The notes under the pieces are model-generated. The model was not told the DNA's origin. It worked only from the letters and a program-made list of their open reading frames with translations, and searched no databases. From Haberlea rhodopensis (taxonomy: Eukaryota > Streptophyta > Magnoliopsida > Lamiales > Gesneriaceae): 64,000 bases of DNA. Location: positions 62,001 to 126,000 of the forward strand of contig CAJQUN010000172.1 of NCBI GenBank assembly GCA_907163345.1. Direction: 5' to 3'. This document shows, piece after piece, positions 57,263-64,000 of this stretch (position 1 is the first letter of the stretch; each line of letters opens with the position of its first letter). Position numbers and translations under genes: made by a program.

Positions 57263-60251
57263 TAAAAGTGGAGGAAGTGTCACCTTTGGAGACAATAGCA
57301 AAGGAATCATTGAAGGCATTGGCTCAATTGGTAACTCTAACTCTACTATTATTGATGATGTACTTTATGTCAAAGGACTTAAGCATAACCTTCTTAGCAT
57401 AAGTCAATTATGTGATAAAGGTTATGAAGTCTCATTTGCATCACTTCATTGCACCGTATCATACACTCATGACAAATCCATTAAATTCATTGGTTATAGA
57501 AGTGAGAATGTGTACAAGGTTGATTTGGATAATCTTTCTTCTCAAAATGTAAAATGCCTTGTAACATTGAATGATAACAAAAATGTGTTATGGCATAGAC
57601 GACTTGGTCATGTTGGATTGAGCACCATTGGTAAGATTCAAAAACTTGATCTTGTTGTTGGATTGCCTAACCTTGATTTACAAGTTGATTCTATTTGTGA
57701 TGCTTGTCAACTAGGAAAGCATACTAGAGAATCTTTCAAAAATAAAAATGTTATCTCCACTTCTATGCCACTTGAATTGCTTCATTTAGACTTGTGTGGT
57801 CCTTCAAGAACAACTAGTCTAGGTGGAAAATCTTATGCATTTGTCATTGTGGATGATTTCTCTAGATTCACTTGGACATTGTTCTTAGCCCATAAAAGTG
57901 ATGCCTTTGAGAATTTCAAAATATTTGCAAAAAGAGTTGAGAATGAGAAAACTCTTTCAATAAAAAGTATCCGTAGTGACCACGGAACCGAATTTGAGAA
58001 TGAAAATTTTATAAACTTTTGTGATGACAAAGGCATTGGTCACAACTTTTCTTGTCCTAGGACACCTCAACAAAATGGTGTTGTTGAAAGGAAAAATAGG
58101 ACATTAGTGGAAATTGCACGTACTATGCTATGTGAATATTCACTTCCAAAATATTTTTGGGCCGAGGCAATGAGCACCGCATGTTATATCATTAATCGTT
58201 CATCAATAAGGCCAATTCTCAAGAAAACTCCATATGAATTATGGAGGGGGAGAAAGCCTAACATTTCTTACTTCAAGGCTTTTGGTTCAAAGTGCTTCAT
58301 TCACAACAATGGTAAGGATAACCTTGGTAAGTTTGATGCCAAATCGGATGAAGGTATATTTCTTGGTTATTCTAATACTAGTAAAGCATATAGAGTATTT
58401 AATAAACGTAATCTTATTGTTGAGGAATCTATTCATGTTATATTTGATGAGACTAACACACGAGTATCAAGAATTTCCATGGATGGTGATGATGAAGAAT
58501 TACTTGAGCAAAGGAGAGAGTCAACCACCCTTGAGAACTTTAGTGGTGATAAAGAAGAACAAATAATGGAGTCAAGTAATTCCAAAGTGGATGGGGAACT
58601 TCCAAAGGATTGGAAAACCACCAAGGATCATCCCATGGATCTCATAATCGGTAGTCCATCAAAAGGGGTAAAAACTCGATCCTCATATATCAATATTTGT
58701 AATCATCTTGCTTTCATTTCTCACATAGAGCCTAAGGACATTAATGATGCATTGCTTGATGATTCTTGGATCTTGGCTATGCAAGAGGAACTAAATCAAT
58801 TCACAAGAAATAAAGTTTGGAATCTTGTACCTAGGCCTCCGAACAACACCATAATCGGAACAAAATGGGTATTTAGAAATAAAATGGATGAACATGGGAC
58901 GATTATTCGAAACAAGGCTAGGTTGGTAGCTAAAGGATATTGCCAAGAAGAGGGCATAGATTTTGATGAAACATATGCACCCGTTGCTCGCTTAGAATCC
59001 ATTCGCATGTTTCTTGCTTTTGCTTGCTTTAAAGATTTTAAGCTCTTTCAAATGGATGTCAAGAGCGCCTTCTTGAATGGTGATTTGAAAGAAGAGGTGT
59101 ATGTTGATCAACCACCCGGCTTTGAGGATCCACATTTTCCCGACCATGTTTTTAGACTTGATAAAGCTTTGTATGGTTTGAAACAAGCTCCTAGAGCTTG
59201 GTATGAAAAACTATCTTCATTCTTAACCAAGAATGGCTTTACAAGAGGAAAAGTGGATATCACTTTGTATACCTTAATTAAGGGAAATGATTTACTTATT
59301 GTTCAAATATATGTTGATGATATCATATTTGGTGCTACTAATGAATCTTTGTGCAAGGAGTTTTCTAAATTGATGCAAGATAATTTTGAAATGAGCATGA
59401 TGGGAGAACTCAACTACTTTCTTGGATTGCAAATCAAACAATGCAAAGATGGAATCTTTATAAGCCAAGGAAAGTATGTCAAAGATATGCTAAAGAAATT
59501 TGGAATGGATAATACTAAAAGTGCATCAACACCAATAAGCTCATCAACCAAGCTTGACAAGGATGAACAAGGTAAACCAATTTGTCAAAAGCTTTATAGG
59601 AGTATGATTGGCTCTTTGCTTTATTTAACGGCTAATAGGCCGGATATTATGTTTAGTGTTTGTTTATGTGCTAGATTTCAATCATCCCCAAAAGAATCAC
59701 ACTTGTTCGCCTTAAAACGTATTTTTAAATATCTTACAAAAACTCCAAATCTCGGCTTGTGGTATTCTAGAAACTCTTTCTTTGATTTGAAAGCTTACTC
59801 CGATGCCGATTTTGGAGGATATAAGGTGGATAGGAAAAGCACTAGTGGTACTTGTTTCTTTCTCGGTAATAGCTTGGTATCTTGGTTTTCCAAAAAGCAA
59901 AATTGTGTTGCACTCTCAACAATCGAAGCCGAATATATGGCCGCCGGTAATTGTTGTGCACAAATCTTGTGGATGAAAAGCCAATTACTTGATTATGGGC
60001 TAGATGTTTCAAAAGTTCCAATTTTTTGTGATAACACTAGCACCATATGTTTATCTAAAAATCCAATTCAACATTCTCGGACTAAGCATATCGATATAAG
60101 GCACCATTTCATTCGTGACCATATCGAACAAAATGATGTTGAATTATTTTATGTTAATACCAAGGATCAAATTGCCGATATTTTTACAAAACCACTAGAT
60201 GAAAACACTTTTATTTTTCTTCGTGGTGAATTGGGCATGATTGAACTTTGA
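57231..60251 (+). CDS. pol: Element E pol (integrase, reverse transcriptase, RNase H)
   Basis: Open for ~1,005 codons with no internal stop and no ATG of its own near the start, so it needs fusion to gag. Counting from 57234: rest of protease (residues 1-110, VLYVKGLKHNLLSISQLCDK), pre-integrase WHRRLGHVG at 120, integrase core D186 (HLDLCGP), D249 (SDHGTEF) and E285 (VVERKNRT) giving D-D-35-E, RT from ~510 (VRF-like KWVFRNKMDEHG, LFQMDVKSAFLNGDL, QPPGFEDP), YVDD at 693-696, and RNase H D857 (YSDADFGGYKVDRKSTSG) with EAEYMAAGNCC and DIFTKPL near the end. All visible catalytic residues are present. The in-frame TGA at 57228 and the displaced protease motif should prevent normal polyprotein synthesis. 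Confidence 0.93.
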   Translation, partial: RVTRTFLSLKAKSGGSVTFGDNSKGIIEGIGSIGNSNSTIIDDVLYVKGLKHNLLSISQLCDKGYEVSFASLHCTVSYTHDKSIKFIGYRSENVYKVDLDNLSSQNVKCLVTLNDNKNVLWHRRLGHVGLSTIGKIQKLDLVVGLPNLDLQVDSICDACQLGKHTRESFKNKNVISTSMPLELLHLDLCGPSRTTSLGGKSYAFVIVDDFSRFTWTLFLAHKSDAFENFKIFAKRVENEKTLSIKSIRSDHGTEFENENFINFCDDKGIGHNFSCPRTPQQNGVVERKNRTLVEIARTMLCEYSLPKYFWAEAMSTACYIINRSSIRPILKKTPYELWRGRKPNISYFKAFGSKCFIHNNGKDNLGKFDAKSDEGIFLGYSNTSKAYRVFNKRNLIVEESIHVIFDETNTRVSRISMDGDDEELLEQRRESTTLENFSGDKEEQIMESSNSKVDGELPKDWKTTKDHPMDLIIGSPSKGVKTRSSYINICNHLAFISHIEPKDINDALLDDSWILAMQEELNQFTRNKVWNLVPRPPNNTIIGTKWVFRNKMDEHGTIIRNKARLVAKGYCQEEGIDFDETYAPVARLESIRMFLAFACFKDFKLFQMDVKSAFLNGDLKEEVYVDQPPGFEDPHFPDHVFRLDKALYGLKQAPRAWYEKLSSFLTKNGFTRGKVDITLYTLIKGNDLLIVQIYVDDIIFGATNESLCKEFSKLMQDNFEMSMMGELNYFLGLQIKQCKDGIFISQGKYVKDMLKKFGMDNTKSASTPISSSTKLDKDEQGKPICQKLYRSMIGSLLYLTANRPDIMFSVCLCARFQSSPKESHLFALKRIFKYLTKTPNLGLWYSRNSFFDLKAYSDADFGGYKVDRKSTSGTCFFLGNSLVSWFSKKQNCVALSTIEAEYMAAGNCCAQILWMKSQLLDYGLDVSKVPIFCDNTSTICLSKNPIQHSRTKHIDIRHHFIRDHIEQNDVELFYVNTKDQIADIFTKPLDENTFIFLRGELGMIEL

Positions 60252-60913
60252 GCATGTTTGCATACCTTAAGAAATTATATCATATTTAGGGGGAGCTACT
60301 CTACTTCATCATTTGCATAGAGCAATTGTAAAATTCATTTACATAAATTAATTATGTTTAATGAATTTTGTAGCTCAACATTTAATTTCAAAAGTGCACA
60401 TTGAAATCATTGAAATCACCTTTAAAAATCACAAATTGTGAATTATTGTGTTTTCGAGATTATGTGATTTTTTTTGTTGTTAGATGATTTAATGTTAGAT
60501 AGATTTATCAAAAATAAATTTTTGGTCCAAAAATTGACTCAAAATATGGCCAAACCATCGCCTCAACATTTTGTGCGCAGCGCCTCGTCCGTGGCTCGCA
60601 TCGCCTCAAACGATCGCAAGCATCGCCTCGGGCGTTCTCGATCGCCTCAGGCGTTCTCCAGATCGCCTCAGGCGATCTCGGTTTTTAAAGACAGAAAGCT
60701 ACGGCTTTTGCTCATTTTTTCAGCAACATTTCGTGTTTTTCACCCATAATTCGAGCTTTCTTCATCATTGTTATAATCGATCATCCTAAGCCTTTCCAAA
60801 CCATCAATTTCACTTTCCAAACAACAAATCTTCCAATTGGATTTTTGCAAACCCTAACCCCATTTCTCATAAAAATCGAAAATTTACCTCAATTCTCTCA
60901 AATCTCTTGCAAA
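60252..60913 (+). other. Pol to ORF3 spacer of element E with aggcgat cluster
   Basis: A 660-bp spacer with gggggagctact near 60290 (PPT-like) and, at 60560-60690, a cluster of atcgcctcaggcgatc-type palindromes like those in the LTR. No primer site or extra LTR end is seen here, so the cluster is not part of an LTR at this position. Confidence 0.7.
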
Positions 60914-62281
60914 ATGTCGCGAAGCAACCGAGAAGAAGGAGAATCAAGCCGAAGGAGACGCTCTAATCGATCCTCTAGGAATTATACGGGTCCTCCTCTT
61001 GATGGTAAGCCAATTCCGGAAAATTATCTTACTCGCAAATTAATTCCGGGTTATGTCTTTGATTTCGATTTCCTTAGAACTTCCCAGCTCCCTATTCTTG
61101 ATTGGATTCAATTCCAACAATGGGAGAATTTTTTCAAACCTCCTAGAAAGAACGATTTTTTGTATCCATCCATGATTTATTCTTTCTATGCCAATCTTGA
61201 ATTGTTTGAGGGTGATGGTGAATTAACTATCAAAACCATCGTTTGCAATCGCCCAATTGAATTCAATAGCACTGAATTAGGACATATTCTTCGCATTCCT
61301 TCGGATGGTCCAGCTAAATTTGCTCTAGCTACTTGGCCTAATGATGGGGTATGTGATCCTGCCCAAGCCTTGTATCTCATATTTGGCGGAACTCCCCAAT
61401 GTCCAAACCAATCTTTTCTTGTGAATTCTATTCCTACGAACTACCAAATCCTTCACAAGATTGTGATCACCTCGATGATCCCTCGGGATGGTGATCGTCT
61501 TAGGTTGAAATTCTCTGATGTATACTTGATGTATTACATCATTACAATGACCCCCTTCAACCTACCAAGATTCATTGTCCAAATCTTTAGGAACACCGCC
61601 CATAATCCTAAAAAGGTTATTCTCCCATTCGGCCGTGTCTTAACAAAGATTTTTCTTCATTTCAACCTTCCTTTCGATGACAATGAGAAACTCCCTATCA
61701 AATCCAAGGACACCTTCAATCTTAGGTGTTTTCTGTTTAACAAAATTTCTTGGAATCCTTTCACTTCCTGTTGGGTTAATGATCCGGGGAACCTACTTTC
61801 TGCCTTCAATCCTAAAGATCACCCCTCATTACCCATTGATAGGATGACTAGTGCCCAAAGGCTTCATTTTCCTTTCTTGATTGAACCAAATCTCGATGAG
61901 CCACCCATTCAGCATCAATCTCCATCTACCTTTGATGACATGATGAATATTGGGGCGGATATTCCAGCTCCTGATAGTCATCAACCTTCTTCTTCTTTTG
62001 AATTCAATCAAGACGCCTTTGCTTTCTTTACTTCTCAATTCCAAAGCCTTCGTGACGATATGAACTCTCAATTTCAATCCTTGAGAGTCGACATGAATTC
62101 TCAATTCCATTCCCTTCGAGATGATGTTGCGTCTCTTCGAGCTTACCAAGACTCATCGAGAGAAGATTTGTCGTATTTTCGACATGAAGTGGACGCTCTT
62201 CGTTCTCAGTTTTCCAGTGCTCACATGGACGAGGATACTACTCACGGGAATGATGGTGATGGTGATGGTGGCATGGATTGA
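60914..62281 (+). CDS. Element E third ORF (plant transposon protein domain, env position)
   Basis: ATG at 60914 (MSRSNREEGESSRRRRSNRS), 455 residues. A longer frame to 60845 lacks an ATG. Basic, Ser/Arg-rich N-terminus; a domain at about 55-300 (YPSMIYSFYANLEL, ELTIKTIVCNRPIEFNSTEL, ILRIPSDGP, PRFIVQIFRN) that resembles the 'putative plant transposon protein' family; then a linker; then at about 370-435 three near-repeats of SQFQSLRDDMN followed by more charged residues, a strong coiled-coil candidate. The tail is acidic and glycine-rich (GNDGDGDGGMD). No signal peptide or membrane segment is evident, which argues against a classical envelope protein although the position is that of the SIRE env-like gene. 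The open frame is intact, suggesting recent selection or recent origin. Function unknown. Confidence 0.8.
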   Translation: MSRSNREEGESSRRRRSNRSSRNYTGPPLDGKPIPENYLTRKLIPGYVFDFDFLRTSQLPILDWIQFQQWENFFKPPRKNDFLYPSMIYSFYANLELFEGDGELTIKTIVCNRPIEFNSTELGHILRIPSDGPAKFALATWPNDGVCDPAQALYLIFGGTPQCPNQSFLVNSIPTNYQILHKIVITSMIPRDGDRLRLKFSDVYLMYYIITMTPFNLPRFIVQIFRNTAHNPKKVILPFGRVLTKIFLHFNLPFDDNEKLPIKSKDTFNLRCFLFNKISWNPFTSCWVNDPGNLLSAFNPKDHPSLPIDRMTSAQRLHFPFLIEPNLDEPPIQHQSPSTFDDMMNIGADIPAPDSHQPSSSFEFNQDAFAFFTSQFQSLRDDMNSQFQSLRVDMNSQFHSLRDDVASLRAYQDSSREDLSYFRHEVDALRSQFSSAHMDEDTTHGNDGDGDGGMD

Positions 62282-62739
62282 GTTGTCGTTGTTTTAGTTT
62301 TTTTTTAGATTTTATCCTTTTGTAATTATTTGTAAGGATTAAATGGCTTAATTGATGTTGGAATTAGTTTATTGTGTATGTTGATGTATTTTAAGTTGTT
62401 GATTGGATTTTGAGTTGATTGTTATTACTTGGATGGATTTATGGCTTATTCATTTTTTAAAGGAAACTATGTCCAATTTTCTTAAAACTCCTTTACCTTT
62501 TTTATTCTCACAAAAAGGGGGAGAATGTTTATGTAAACTTGTTGTAAACTTGATTGTTGAAGTGCTATTTGCAACCTAATTGTTTTTACAACTTGTGACA
62601 CATTTTGTAAAGGTGATAAAAATGCACATTGAAACATTGTTTATCATTGCATTCATTAAGGGGGAGTTTAAACTCTCTATGCATTGCATTGTTATAAGTT
62701 TTATTTTCTTTCAAGTTTACCGGGTTTTGTGATCATCAA
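62282..62739 (+). other. 3' UTR of element E
   Basis: AT-rich, with additional purine tracts caaaaagggggagaatg (62513) and ttaagggggagttt (62657) before the main PPT. Multiple PPT-like tracts are also present in element D's 3' UTR. Confidence 0.7.
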
Positions 62740-62753
62740 AAAGGGGGAGATTG
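62740..62753 (+). other. Polypurine tract of element E
   Basis: aaaaagggggagat directly before TGTTGCGCC. Confidence 0.88.
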
Positions 62754-64000
62754 TTGCGCCTTAAAACGCTACAACTCTCATTCCTCTATTTTAAATAAAA
62801 TTATCATTTTTGTTTTGATGATTACAAAACCTATACATTTTGTACTAATGATTTTTATTGAGTATGCAGCATAAATTATGATCAAATTTGAAGATTGTAA
62901 TAGTATTGAAATGCCAAAGAAAATTTGTCTTTTGGAAGACACGGATCGCCCCAGGCGATGAGTGCCATCGCCCCAGGCGATGGGTGCCAGGCGAGGATCG
63001 CCACGCTCATCGACAGAGGCGATGGCCAGGCGAGCATGCGAAGAAGATCGCCCCAGGCGATGATGACCAACGCCCGAGGCGATGGCAGCCACATGGACTT
63101 CGCTCCCGCACATCGACTGAAGCGACGCCGAGGGATGGCGCGGGCATGCGCGCGGGGAGTTCGCCCGAGGCGATGGCACGAACGCCTGAGGCGATGGGCT
63201 GGAACGCCTGAGGCGATGTGAAGTTCGTTTGAGGCGATGCAAAATTTGGACATGCTGAAGCTACGGCCTTAATTTTTGCTCTTGATCGCCTGAGGCGATC
63301 CACCGATCGCCTGAGGCGATCCGTGATTTTTGCTGACCGTTGGGGCGCGGCGATGGTGATCGCCCGAGGCGATATCCGAGGCGATCGTGGAGTGATTCAA
63401 GCCTTTTGTTTAGCAACGGCTAGTAGGAGCCTTGGAGGCCTTCTACACTATAAATATGGATGTTTTGGATCATTTTGAAGTCAAGAAACAAGAATATAAA
63501 CTACAAGAAAGTTGTGTGCAATCAAAATCATTCTAGCATTGCAAACTTCATACATTTATATTGTATTGGAGTTTGTAATTTACTTCTTGTGTGTGATCTT
63601 TTGATTCTTCCTGTTGGTACACAGTGAAGGTGTGATTTGATTATTGTAAAGGTCCTCCAACACCGACGCAAGTTGGAAAATTGTATAAGTCGCCAATAAG
63701 TGAAGTTGGTGCAAGATTGTGGCTATCCTTGGAGCCCTTAAGGCCAAGAAGAAGTTGTTCTAGTGGATCCTCGGTTGGACGTTTTCTAGCCGGGAAGAGG
63801 AGACGTAGGCGATTCATCGCCGAACTTCTATAACAAATTCCCGTCTTCTTTATTGCTTTTATTTATATTACGCATTTACATTATTTTATTATTTTGTTTA
63901 TTGTTCGATTGACAACTAGTCTTCCGCAGCGCAAACTCAATTTTTGCAAATTCATTTTAACAGGCTAAAGTAGCCAAGGAACCTCATTCACCCCCCTCTT
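62754..64000 (+). mobile_element. 3' LTR of element E, cut by the window end
   Basis: It matches the 5' LTR to cattcacccccctctt. Only aggttccaaca (11 bases) should be missing. It has one extra gatcgcctgaggcgatcca unit near 63290 and about a dozen base differences. Confidence 0.94.

Larger units (their letters stand above)
54377..64000 (+). mobile_element. SIRE-like Ty1/copia element E, nearly complete
   Basis: 5' LTR, primer site, gag, pol, a third ORF, PPT and 3' LTR are all present in order over ~9.6 kb, typical of the SIRE/Maximus lineage. LTRs differ by roughly a dozen changes and one ~19-bp repeat unit over ~1.24 kb, so the insertion is young. The left flank tagtt (54372-54376) predicts the TSD. 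The right TSD lies ~11 bp beyond the window. Confidence 0.94.

Noticed and set aside
60914..62281. Calling ORF3 a retroviral envelope gene
   Set aside because: No visible signal peptide or membrane anchor. The main domain looks like a plant transposon protein.

Overview
This is nuclear DNA from a flowering plant, probably a eudicot, in a repeat-dense non-genic region. The signs are nested LTR retrotransposons primed by initiator-Met tRNA (tggtatcagagcc-type sites), SIRE-like and Tork-like Ty1/copia elements, chromodomain and Tat-type Ty3/gypsy elements, a MULE carrying a plant mobile domain gene, and hAT-type MITEs. No intact host gene, tRNA, rRNA or CRISPR array was seen. The only host-gene material is two broken fragments: a LITAF/GILP-like one near 46.1 kb and ribose-5-phosphate isomerase near 49.5 kb.

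Layout, left to right. (1) 1-6500: most of Ty3/gypsy element A. Its body is dead but its LTRs are almost identical. (2) 6501-22000: 3' part of a Tat-type Ty3/gypsy element C. Its antisense additional ORF has been hit by element A, by solo LTR B (6662-8859, TSD CTCGG) and by a hAT MITE (10025-10617, TSD ATCATGCT). The 3' UTR plus LTR of C has been amplified into twelve tandem units of about 864 bp, followed by a thirteenth, complete LTR. (3) 22045-36137: decayed Ty1/copia element F on the minus strand, split by solo LTR G (23342-25457, TSD TTTAG) and by SIRE-like element D (28433-35316, TSD TGGTT). D has lost pol and carries an extra LTR plus 3' UTR. (4) 36367-44181: a 7.8 kb MULE with a perfect 9-bp TSD (GCGTTTGAT). 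A transposase gene and a plant mobile domain gene converge inward. Each starts at a TATA box directly next to a terminal array of palindromes. The transposase gene is split by solo LTR I (37677-39169, TSD ACGTG). (5) 44.2-54.4 kb: a hAT MITE, the two host-gene fragments, degraded copia and small LTR pieces, solo LTR J (50370-50990, TSD GTATA, same family as the array), and a TIR element. (6) 54377-64000: SIRE-like element E on the plus strand, nearly complete, with gag, pol and a third ORF. The window stops about 11 bp short of the end of its 3' LTR.

Three themes recur. LTR plus 3' UTR segments are duplicated in two unrelated elements (C and D). Solo LTRs with perfect 5-bp TSDs are common, so inter-LTR recombination has been frequent. 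Short palindromes (GGCGATCGATCGCC, GCCTGAGGCGAT, CGCCAACTGAGTTGGCG, CCGGAACCGG) form dense clusters inside LTRs or element ends of otherwise unrelated families.
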